DNA from: JBIIUJ01 sp044340025
GTDB lineage: Bacteria > Pseudomonadota > Alphaproteobacteria > Caulobacterales > Aquidulcibacteraceae
Direction: 5' to 3'
Length of the DNA: 19,148 bases
Assembly (NCBI GenBank): GCA_044340025.1
Contig: JBIIUJ010000036.1
Span: 1-19,148 of the forward strand
How positions within the stretch are numbered: position 1 is the first letter of the stretch; each line of letters starts with the position of its first letter. Below, piece by piece: positions 7,256-14,122 of this stretch. A program made the translations under genes and the position numbers. The notes below the pieces were generated by a model. That model did not search any database and was not told the origin of the DNA. It saw nothing but the letters and a program-made list of their open reading frames with translations.

Positions 7256-9724
7256 ATGGCGACGAGAAGAGAGCGGCTCCTGGCCGCATGTGGCGTTGGC
7301 GCTATGGCGCTGAGCTCCGGGCTGAGCGCGCCAGCGATGGCCCAATCGGCGGATGCGACAACCGCCCGCGTGGCCGACGTGGTCGTGGTGACGGCGCAGC
7401 GCCGCGATCAGGATCTTCAGTCGGTTCCGGTGTCCGTGACGGCCGTCTCGGCCGAGGCGCTTGCCCAGCGCAACATCGTGGATATCGGCAAGCTCTCGGT
7501 GATCACGCCGGGCTTCACCTATGGCCGCTCCGGCATCGACAGCCGTCCTGCCATGCGCGGCGTGCGCACCGAGAACGTGGGCGTGAACGGCGACACCACG
7601 ATCGGCTACTTCATCGATGGCATCTATCAGTCGCGCGCTGCGCAGGCTTCGGCCGCGTTCGTGGACGTGGCGCGCGTGGAAGTGCAGCGCGGGCCCCAGG
7701 GCACGCTGTATGGCCGCAACACCTTCGGCGGCAACATCTCGGTCATCACCAACCAGCCAGACCTCAACGGGCTGGACTATGCGCTGAACGCGGAACTCGG
7801 CTCGTTCGAGACCCGCAAGACCGACGGCTTTGTGAACTTTGCTCTCGGCGAGCGCACGGCGCTGCGGATTGCAGGGGCGGCGGCGACTGGCGACGGCTAC
7901 GTGGAAAACGCCTTCAACGCCGATGCCGACCTGTTCGACACCGACATGACCTATCTGCGCGCGGCGCTGCTGTTCGAGCCGATTGATGGTCTGGAGATCA
8001 CCCTGCGCGCCGACACGCTGCGCCAGGGCGGCAATGGCGGTTCCGCGTTCGGCTACAAGCTGATCGGCTCGTATTACGACTTCGCGGCTGGCGCGCCGGT
8101 GTTCAATTCCACGCCGCTCTTCCTCAACACGCGCCCCAACAATCGCGACGGGATCGACGACAACCCCGTGCTGCCCGGCGTGCAGGACCTGGGCGTGCCG
8201 CTGTTTGCGCCCAACGATCCCTACAGCGTCGATCAGGACCTGCGCACCCGTCTAGACCTGACGCGTCAGGGCTATGGCGCGGATATCGCATGGGATCTTG
8301 GCCCCGTGACGCTGCGCTCCATCACCGGCGTGGTGGACTTCGAGACCGAGCGCACGAGCGACACCGATTTCTCGCGCAACACGCTGGGCATCGACTATCA
8401 GCTCACAGCATCTGAATCGGTGAGCCAGGAGTTCCAGCTGCTCTCGCGCGGCGAGGGGCCGCTGCAATACGTGCTGGGCGTCTATTACTTCAAGGACGAC
8501 CTGCGTGGCGTCTTCATCAACCAGCAATTGCCGCCCGTGCTTGGCGGGGTGTCGGCCAATAGCGGCGTGCCGTTCGGCGGATCCTTCTATGACGATCAGA
8601 TCGCGGAGACCGAATCTCTCGCCTATTACGGTCAGGTCGATTTCTCCGTCACCGACAAGCTGACCCTGACCGCAGGCGTGCGCCAGACCGAGGACGACAA
8701 GTCCTTCCGCGTGAACCGCCCCGCGGCGCAGTCTGCGGCCAATGCGGTGGGCGTGATCCTGACCAACCCCGTGCCGTTCGACTTCGACCCCGGCCCCGGC
8801 GTGCAGCTTCAGCTGAACCGGACCTTCGACAAGACGACCTGGCGGGTGGGCGCCCAATACGATCTGACCGACAGCAACTTCCTGTATGCCTCGGTCGCGA
8901 CCGGCTTCCGGTCAGGCGGCTTCAACACCCAGACAGCCGCCGGCGCCCAATTCTTCGCGCCGGAAGAAGTGCTCGCCTACGAGATCGGCTCGAAGAACCA
9001 GTTCTTCGATCGGGCGCTCACGCTGAACATCGCAGCCTTCTTCAACACGTATGAAGATCTGCAGGAACAGCGCCAGGTGCCGGTGGGCGCCACGACCGCC
9101 TCGATCATCTTCAACGCCGCCGAGGCGGAATCCTATGGGGTTGAAGTCGAAGCGATCTGGGCGCCGACGGACAAGTGGGCGATCGGCGGCACGCTCTCGC
9201 TGCTGAGCGCTGAATACACCAGCTTCGCCGGCGCGCCGATCCCTGGCGGCTTCTCCAACCCGATCACCGGGCCCGGCGTGTTCAACGCGGCGCTGGCGCC
9301 GCGCGGCCTGCGCTGCGGGGTGGTGCCGGGTTCTGTCACGGCCGGCACGCCCAATGGCGCGCTGGGCTGCGACCTCTCGGGCAACAAGATCCCCTACAGC
9401 CCCGAGTATTCGGGCACGGTCTATGGCTCCTACAGCTTCGATTTCGGCACGGCCGGCACGGTGACGCCGTTTGTCTCCGTCAGCTTCGCCGGCGAGAGCT
9501 ATGGCCAGGCGTTCAACACCGAACTGGAACGCACCGACGCCTATGCCCGTGTCGACGCTTCGGTGGAATGGGCGCCGAACGATCGCATCTCGGTGCGGGC
9601 GTTCGTGGACAATGCGACCGATGAAGCCATCCTGAACCGGACCGTCTATGGCGGCGGCGGGGTTGTGCAGGGCAGCTGGCAGCCGCCACGCACCTGGGGC
9701 GCGCGCATCACTGTGCGCAAGTAA
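7256..9724 (+). CDS. TonB-dependent outer-membrane receptor (822 aa)
   Basis: A full-length TonB-dependent receptor of the sphingomonad/Caulobacter type. It has a signal peptide at residues 1-29 (cleavage AMA-QS), a TonB-box-like DVVVVTAQR at 41-49, and a plug domain with QSVPVSVTAVSAEAL, VITPGFTYG, RGVRTENVGVNGDTTIGYF, VEVQRGPQGTLYGRNTFGG and ISVITNQPD. A long beta-barrel follows, ending GARITVRK. The start is ATG 7256 with GGGGAGAG at 7242-7249; a frame-open ATG at 7187 lies inside an operator and would precede the signal peptide with a non-hydrophobic extension. The gene probably imports the cluster's substrate across the outer membrane. Its promoter region holds two LacI-type operators and one further palindrome, and it ends at an intrinsic terminator, so it may be transcribed alone or with the SDR. 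Confidence 0.95.
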   Translation: MATRRERLLAACGVGAMALSSGLSAPAMAQSADATTARVADVVVVTAQRRDQDLQSVPVSVTAVSAEALAQRNIVDIGKLSVITPGFTYGRSGIDSRPAMRGVRTENVGVNGDTTIGYFIDGIYQSRAAQASAAFVDVARVEVQRGPQGTLYGRNTFGGNISVITNQPDLNGLDYALNAELGSFETRKTDGFVNFALGERTALRIAGAAATGDGYVENAFNADADLFDTDMTYLRAALLFEPIDGLEITLRADTLRQGGNGGSAFGYKLIGSYYDFAAGAPVFNSTPLFLNTRPNNRDGIDDNPVLPGVQDLGVPLFAPNDPYSVDQDLRTRLDLTRQGYGADIAWDLGPVTLRSITGVVDFETERTSDTDFSRNTLGIDYQLTASESVSQEFQLLSRGEGPLQYVLGVYYFKDDLRGVFINQQLPPVLGGVSANSGVPFGGSFYDDQIAETESLAYYGQVDFSVTDKLTLTAGVRQTEDDKSFRVNRPAAQSAANAVGVILTNPVPFDFDPGPGVQLQLNRTFDKTTWRVGAQYDLTDSNFLYASVATGFRSGGFNTQTAAGAQFFAPEEVLAYEIGSKNQFFDRALTLNIAAFFNTYEDLQEQRQVPVGATTASIIFNAAEAESYGVEVEAIWAPTDKWAIGGTLSLLSAEYTSFAGAPIPGGFSNPITGPGVFNAALAPRGLRCGVVPGSVTAGTPNGALGCDLSGNKIPYSPEYSGTVYGSYSFDFGTAGTVTPFVSVSFAGESYGQAFNTELERTDAYARVDASVEWAPNDRISVRAFVDNATDEAILNRTVYGGGGVVQGSWQPPRTWGARITVRK

Positions 9725-9751
9725 CGATACAGCTTTAGCGTTTGGGCGAAG

Positions 9752-9786
9752 CAGCCGGCTCCGATGGGGCCGGCTGTTTTGTTTTT
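9752..9786 (+). terminator. Rho-independent terminator after the TonB receptor
   Basis: An 8-bp GC-rich stem, CAGCCGGC (9752-9759) paired with GCCGGCTG (9769-9776), with a 9-base loop, is followed by TTTTGTTTTT (9777-9786). This is a textbook intrinsic terminator 27 bp after the receptor stop codon. Confidence 0.9.
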
Positions 9787-9800
9787 GGCTGCGTCGCTGG

Positions 9801-9911
9801 CCCCCTTCCTCTCGCTCCGCTCGGGACTTCCCCCGCAGGCGGGGGAAGATACCCGCGCCTTGTCTTCCCCCGCTTGCGGGGGAAGTGTCAGGCGCAGCCT
9901 GACGAAGGGGG
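9801..9911. repeat. Hairpin-rich intergenic repeat, copy 1
   Basis: The element is bounded by CCCCCTTC (9801-9808) and its complement GAAGGGGG (9904-9911). Inside are three perfect hairpins: CTTCCCCCGC/GCGGGGGAAG at 9827-9848 (2-base loop), the same arms at 9864-9885, and GTCAGGC/GCCTGAC at 9887-9903. Positions 9839-9911 recur as a 73-bp direct repeat at 10012-10084 with two mismatches. The architecture resembles the dispersed REP-like intergenic palindromes of alphaproteobacteria. No coding function is assigned, although frames run open through it. Confidence 0.85.
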
Positions 9912-9995
9912 CCTTCATGCGCGACGCCGCACGCCTAACGAGGCAGAAGGCCCGCGCTCTGCGCAAGGCCATGACCAGGGCTTTCGGTTCCGCCG
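9912..9995. other. Spacer between the two repeat copies
   Basis: There are 84 bases between the repeat copies. The only structure noticed is GGGCCTTC (9909-9916) with its complement GAAGGCCC (9946-9953), which could pair across about 30 bases. No gene with a ribosome binding site or recognisable product is visible, so the whole 9725-10092 gap holds the terminator and the repeats and, as far as I can see, nothing else. Confidence 0.4.
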
Positions 9996-10084
9996 CCCCC
10001 TTCCCCCGCTTGCGGGGGAAGATACCCGCGCCTTGTTTTCCCACGCTTGCGGGGGAAGTGTCAGGCGCAGCCTGACGAAGGGGG
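9996..10084. repeat. Hairpin-rich intergenic repeat, copy 2 (shorter)
   Basis: The second copy is bounded by CCCCCTTC (9996-10003) and GAAGGGGG (10077-10084). It lacks the ~22-bp segment found in copy 1 between the left boundary and the first hairpin (9809-9830 region). Its first hairpin CCCCCGC/GCGGGGG is present; the second carries one arm mismatch (CCCACGC). The two differences from copy 1 in the 73-bp core are C to T and C to A. It ends 8 bp before the stop codon of the minus-strand NTF2-like gene. Confidence 0.85.
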
Positions 10085-10092
10085 CTTCGCCC

Positions 10093-11103
10093 TCATCGCC
10101 GCGCGATCATCTCGCCCATCCGGGCGAAGACATCGAGACCCATCTGACCCAGAAGGTCGATCAGGTCGATGAACACCCAGTTCTCGCTCAGAAACGCGCC
10201 CTCGCGGCGCCAGAAATCCATCACGCGCATCGTCACCGGCCGTCCGGTCGGCGGCAGGCCCATGAAGCCGCCGCCGGTATGGGTTGCGCGGATGCTGGGC
10301 CAGCCGGTGGAGCCGACATAGGCGCCATCGCCGATCCGGCACTTGTGGTCGCCGCCCTTGCGGTCGGGGAAGGCGGTGAGGAACGGCTGCTGATGCCCGC
10401 GCTCGTAATCGGCATGCCCACGCATCGTGCCGATCCCCGCCGGCCCATACCAGCCGAAATGCGGGGTCCAGAACCGGCGCATGCCCATGCTTGAAAGCGA
10501 GACGCGATCATATTGCATCAGGCCGGCGATCATCCGTTCCACAAGGGCGAGGCTCTCGGCGCTCTCTCCCGGCGCGCCCAGCGCGGCGGCGAGGCCGTCC
10601 TGAGCGGCGGGCGCGGGCGAAACCCCCGGCAGGCCAAGCCCTGGGGCGAGCGGCCAGACGCCTGCCTGCATCATCAGGCCCGGCAGATCGATGATCCAGT
10701 AGGCCTGCGTTACCCCGTCCGGGCCATGACGCTCGAACGCGCCATAGCGCAGCCAGACGGGCCGGCGGGTGGCGGGAACGCCAAACAGATCCTGCTCGAA
10801 CACGCCCAGGAAGTGGCCCATATGCGCCGTCCAGAGCCCCTCGGCCCAGGCGCCGGCGAGCAGCAGATCGGGGCGGCGCTCCAGATCCGGAAACGCCCGC
10901 AGCAGTGGGGCCCAGAAGCCCTCGCGCACCGCCTCCCGCCCGACAAGGGTGTTGATCGGCGCGCAGGCCGACCACACGACGCCGGGATCGAGGCCAGCCA
11001 CAACCGCATCGATCGCGCCGGGCGCACAGAGCCGGGCGGTCTGATCGAGGCCGGCGCGAAAGGCGCGCTTCAGGTCTGCGAGAGCGGCGTTTGTCTGGGT
11101 CAT
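10093..11103 (-). CDS. Double NTF2/SnoaL-like domain protein (336 aa)
   Basis: A cytosolic protein with two NTF2-like (SnoaL/ester-cyclase-type) cone-shaped domains, at about residues 35-165 and 190-330. The C-terminal domain is typical: FWTPHFGWYGPAGIGTMRG, PPTGRPVTMRVMDFWRREG and ENWVFIDLIDLLGQMGLDVF. In this superfamily the pocket binds small molecules and may isomerise, cyclise, hydrolyse or dehydrate them; the reaction here cannot be predicted. The start is ATG 11103 with GGGGGAG just upstream on the minus strand; the frame runs on to 11208, but that would cross the divergent promoter. It is divergent from the cupin operon and shares with it the operator at 11125, so it is probably co-regulated with two further double-NTF2 proteins. 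Confidence 0.88.
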   Translation of the reverse strand: MTQTNAALADLKRAFRAGLDQTARLCAPGAIDAVVAGLDPGVVWSACAPINTLVGREAVREGFWAPLLRAFPDLERRPDLLLAGAWAEGLWTAHMGHFLGVFEQDLFGVPATRRPVWLRYGAFERHGPDGVTQAYWIIDLPGLMMQAGVWPLAPGLGLPGVSPAPAAQDGLAAALGAPGESAESLALVERMIAGLMQYDRVSLSSMGMRRFWTPHFGWYGPAGIGTMRGHADYERGHQQPFLTAFPDRKGGDHKCRIGDGAYVGSTGWPSIRATHTGGGFMGLPPTGRPVTMRVMDFWRREGAFLSENWVFIDLIDLLGQMGLDVFARMGEMIARR

Positions 11104-11124
11104 GTTCTCCCCCGGACCGACATT

Positions 11125-11138
11125 TGACTTCGAATGCA
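11125..11138. promoter_or_regulatory. Candidate LacI-family operator in the NTF2/cupin divergent promoter
   Basis: TGACTTCGAATGCA is a CG-centred imperfect palindrome fitting TGNNTNCGANNNCA. It overlaps TTGACT (11124-11129), a good -35 candidate for the cupin operon, with a weak -10 candidate TAAAGC at 11146-11151 after a 16-base spacer. The site sits 22 bp from the start of the minus-strand gene and 54 bp from the plus-strand start, so one bound repressor could control both directions. Confidence 0.6.
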
Positions 11139-11191
11139 CGCGCTGTAAAGCTCCGCTGCGTACCGCGGCGCGACGCGTACTGGAGCGTTCC

Positions 11192-12232
11192 ATGGCCATC
11201 CTCGACACCCCCGCGACAACGGCCGAGCGGCGGTGGTCGAGCGCGCAGATGCGCGCCCGTCTCGTGCGCTACGCCGAGTTGAAGCCCTGCATGAACGCCT
11301 TCATCGACACCCGCTCGCCGGGGTCGGAAGCCAAGGAAAACTTCACGATCATCGGGCCGGGCGTGTCGGAAAATCCCGAACAGCACATCCATATCGCCGA
11401 GCCGCACGGCTTCAACATCGGCGGCGCACGCCAGCCGCCCCATTGCGTCAACAGCCAGCACAGTCACGAGACCGCGGAGGTCTTTGTGGTGCATTCGGGT
11501 GACTGGACGTTCAACATCGGCGAGCGCGGGCAGGATGTTCAGGTGCGCGTGGGGCCGGGAACGGTGGCCTCCATCCCGACGGGCATGTTTCGCGGCTTCA
11601 CCAATGTGGGCGAGGAGACCGGCTTTCTCTGGGTGGTGCTGGGCGGCGATGACCCCGGCCGCGTGAAGTGGGCGCCCTATGTCTTCGACATGGCGCGCGA
11701 TTATGGGCTCGTGCTTCTGGAAGACGGCAGCCTGATCGACACCGCCGCCGGCCAGTCTGTGCCGCCGGGCGCGCGCGCGATGCCGCGCACGACGCCGGAA
11801 GAGGTTGCGCGCATGCGGGTGCCAAGCCGGCAGGAGGTCGAGCGCGTGATCGTGCGGCCCGAGGCGTTTGCGGCGCTGCCGCAGAGCCCGCTGTCTGGGG
11901 CGGGCGTGGACGAACGCGCGGTGATCGGCCCGGAAAGCATCCATGAGGGCGTGGCCGCAGGGCCGCTGGCCTGGCCCCACGGCTTTCACCTGCGCCGTCT
12001 GAGCTTTGCGCCGGGCGCCGCCACCGTCCGTCATATCCGCGACGAGGCCGAGGTGATCTTCGTCCAGTCCGGCGCGGTGACGATGGACTGGGACGATGGC
12101 AGCCTGACGCTTGGGCCTGGCGACACGCTGACGGCGCCGGCGGGTCTTGCCCGCGCCTTCCGCTCCAGCGAGGGGGCGGTGGCCTTTGTCGTTCGCGGCG
12201 GGGACGCGCCCGGCCCCATTCGCCTGGCCTGA
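11192..12232 (+). CDS. Bicupin protein, probably metal-dependent
   Basis: A 346-residue cytosolic protein with two cupin beta-barrels. Cupin 1 (about residues 80-155) carries the metal motif NSQHSHETAEVFVVHSG, with His90, His92 and Glu96. In its second motif (PTGMFRGFTN) the usual fourth ligand His is Arg134. Cupin 2 (about 265-335) is degenerate: VRHIRDEAEVIFVQSG keeps one His and acidic residues, and GLARAF lacks the second-motif His. Such bicupins include dioxygenases (gentisate type), lyases and isomerases, so a reaction cannot be assigned. The start is ATG 11192 with GGAG at 11182-11185; the upstream in-frame ATG at 11102 has no role once the operator and promoter at 11124-11151 are considered. 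First gene of a four-gene operon; the next gene starts 7 bp after its stop. Confidence 0.87.
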   Translation: MAILDTPATTAERRWSSAQMRARLVRYAELKPCMNAFIDTRSPGSEAKENFTIIGPGVSENPEQHIHIAEPHGFNIGGARQPPHCVNSQHSHETAEVFVVHSGDWTFNIGERGQDVQVRVGPGTVASIPTGMFRGFTNVGEETGFLWVVLGGDDPGRVKWAPYVFDMARDYGLVLLEDGSLIDTAAGQSVPPGARAMPRTTPEEVARMRVPSRQEVERVIVRPEAFAALPQSPLSGAGVDERAVIGPESIHEGVAAGPLAWPHGFHLRRLSFAPGAATVRHIRDEAEVIFVQSGAVTMDWDDGSLTLGPGDTLTAPAGLARAFRSSEGAVAFVVRGGDAPGPIRLA

Positions 12233-12239
12233 GGCGGGC

Positions 12240-13295
12240 ATGGGCGTTCAGGTTCCAGGCCTCGACATCGAGGCGTTGCTGGCGCCGGGTGGGGGCCGCA
12301 CCATGCCGCTGGCAGGCTTTGACGAAACCTATGTCGATCTGACCGACTATATCCTGCGCTGCACCCACCGGATCTGGGAGCAGAAGGACGTCGGCCTGAT
12401 CCAGACGCACTATGCGCCCGATTGCCCGATCCATACCGCCACCGGCACGGGCGGCGGGGTTTCGAGCGTCATCGCGGGCACGATGGCCACGCTCGCCGGT
12501 TTTCCCGACCGCACTCTCTATGGCGAGGCGGTGATCTGGTCCGGCGATGAGCGCGCGGGCTATCTTTCGTCCCACCGGATCATCAGCCACGCGACGCATC
12601 GCGGCGCCTCGCCGGAGTTCGGCCCCGCCACCGGGCGCGCCGTGGCCTTCACCACCATCGCCGACTGTTTGTGCCGCGAGAACCGGATCGTGGAGGAGTG
12701 GCTGGTGCGCGACAACAGCGCCATCGCGCTGGGGCTGGGGCTTTCTCCCCATGCGATCGCGCAGGCGCAGGCGTCCGCCGATCGCGCCGCCGGCGGCGGC
12801 CGTGCGGACTGGCGGCGCAGCCAGATCGAGAGCGTGCGCAGCGCGCCCGAAACCCCCTTCCCGACCGAGGCCGCGCCGGACGAGCCTTTCGCCTTCGCCC
12901 GCTGGATCGTTGATGCGCTCTGGAATCACCGCCGCCTGATGCTGGCGCGCGCCGCCTATGCGCCCAATGCCCGCGCGCACATGCCCGGCGGGCGGCGGCT
13001 GTTTGGCCATGGCGAGATCATCGGCTGGCTGACGGGCCTGTTTGCGAGCTTTTCCGATGCGCGCATCGTGATCGACCATATCGCCTGCATCGAGACAGCA
13101 CGGGGCGCGGAGGTGGCGGTGCGCTGGCGGCTTGCGGGCCGGCATGCAGGGCCCGCGCTCTATGGCCCGCCCACGGGCGAGGATGTGCTGATCCTGGCGG
13201 TCACCCACTGGACGCTGCGGGCCGGCCTGATCCGGGAGGAATGGACGGTGTTTGACGAGATCGCCGTCCTGCGACAGATCGAGGGCGGACTGTGA
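12240..13295 (+). CDS. Double NTF2/SnoaL-like protein (351 aa)
   Basis: Two NTF2-like domains. Domain 1 (about residues 25-170) has the family's opening helix and strand pattern (YILRCTHRIWEQKDVGLIQT, HYAPDCPIHTATG) and the closing ENRIVEEWLVRDN. Domain 2 (about 215-345) shows YAPNARAHMPGG and closes with RAGLIREEWTVFDEIAVLRQ. The short E-E-W-x-V-x-D closing motif occurs in both halves, which supports an internal duplication. No signal peptide. The start is ATG 12240, 7 bp after the cupin stop, with GAGGCGGG overlapping that stop; the frame extends upstream only as an overlap with the cupin gene. Its stop overlaps the GTG of the next gene. Enzymatic role unknown; expected to work with the cupin and the other NTF2-like proteins on the same substrate. 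Confidence 0.88.
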   Translation: MGVQVPGLDIEALLAPGGGRTMPLAGFDETYVDLTDYILRCTHRIWEQKDVGLIQTHYAPDCPIHTATGTGGGVSSVIAGTMATLAGFPDRTLYGEAVIWSGDERAGYLSSHRIISHATHRGASPEFGPATGRAVAFTTIADCLCRENRIVEEWLVRDNSAIALGLGLSPHAIAQAQASADRAAGGGRADWRRSQIESVRSAPETPFPTEAAPDEPFAFARWIVDALWNHRRLMLARAAYAPNARAHMPGGRRLFGHGEIIGWLTGLFASFSDARIVIDHIACIETARGAEVAVRWRLAGRHAGPALYGPPTGEDVLILAVTHWTLRAGLIREEWTVFDEIAVLRQIEGGL

Positions 13296-14122
13296 CCCTT
13301 CTGGCGGGCGAGCGCGCGATCTATCAGGATCTCGCCCTGGGCGTGATCGCCGAGGCCTATCTGCACCGCGCAACGCGCGAGACAGACCAGGGCCTTGTGC
13401 ACAGCCGCGACGCGCTGATGGCCGAGGCGGCCCGCGCGCTCGCCGCGTCCGGCGCTCAGACGATCCTGCGCCACGCAGAGCTGCCGGGCCTGCTGGCCGT
13501 CGAGGTTCAGGACGCTGGCGGCCGGCGCTGGCGACGCCATCGCTGGTGTGTCTTCGAGGGCGATCGCATCGCCCATGAGATCGTGGTCGAAGACGACCCG
13601 CCCGCCCGTGCGCCCGCTGCGCCACGCCATCCGCCCCTGGGCGAGCTTGCTTCCGGCCGCGGCCAGCGCGCGAGCGCAGACGCGCCGGCCTTCGCCGATC
13701 CGATCGGCCCGCGCGCCGCGCTGGCGGCCGGCCTGATCCATCGCGCAGTCAACGGTCGCCGGCCCGATCTGCTGGCCGCAGCCTTTACGCCAGGGGCCAG
13801 CTGGCGCGGCCCGCACGGCGCCGGGGGCGACGGGCCGGCCGCCGCCATGGCGCTTGTGCGCACGCTGGCGGCTGCGCCAGACCTCGTCGCGGTTCTCGAT
13901 CGCTGGAGCGAGGCAGACGATCAGATCGGCCTTCTGTGGCGGATCGCCGCCCACCCGGCGGCGGAGGCCATCGCGGGCCAGACGATGCCGCCCGGCGCAC
14001 GCCTGACCGGCTTTGTCTCCTGTCTGCTGACACTGGAGGCGGAACAGCTCGCTGGCCTCGACGTCGTGTTCGACCTGTCGGGCATGGCTGCAGCTACAGC
14101 CGCGCCGCTGGTGAGCCTCTAG
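13292..14122 (+). CDS. NTF2-like protein, divergent two-domain member (276 aa)
   Basis: The start is GTG 13292, overlapping the previous stop (GTGA), which implies translational coupling. The first ~100 residues keep an NTF2-like pattern (YQDLALGVIAEAYLHRATRETD; the strand pair RWRRHRWCVFEGDRIAHEIVVEDD). After a Pro/Ala-rich linker, residues ~140-270 look like a second NTF2-like fold (LIHRAVNGRRPDLLAAAFTPGASWRGP; RLTGFVSCLLTLEAEQLAGLDVVFD). It is more degenerate than its two relatives. It may be a non-catalytic partner that pairs with the preceding protein, since NTF2 folds commonly dimerise; that is inference. No signal peptide or membrane segment. The stop TAG overlaps the GTG of the amidohydrolase gene by one base. 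Confidence 0.8.
   Translation: MTLLAGERAIYQDLALGVIAEAYLHRATRETDQGLVHSRDALMAEAARALAASGAQTILRHAELPGLLAVEVQDAGGRRWRRHRWCVFEGDRIAHEIVVEDDPPARAPAAPRHPPLGELASGRGQRASADAPAFADPIGPRAALAAGLIHRAVNGRRPDLLAAAFTPGASWRGPHGAGGDGPAAAMALVRTLAAAPDLVAVLDRWSEADDQIGLLWRIAAHPAAEAIAGQTMPPGARLTGFVSCLLTLEAEQLAGLDVVFDLSGMAAATAAPLVSL

Noticed and set aside
9801..10084. CRISPR array interpretation of the palindromic repeats
   Set aside because: There are only two copies, the repeats are 73 bp with internal hairpins, the spacing is irregular, and no cas genes are nearby.
11598..13625. 675-codon minus-strand open frame opposite the cupin/NTF2 operon
   Set aside because: Arg/Pro-rich shadow translation; the plus-strand genes have recognisable folds, coupled starts and ribosome binding sites.
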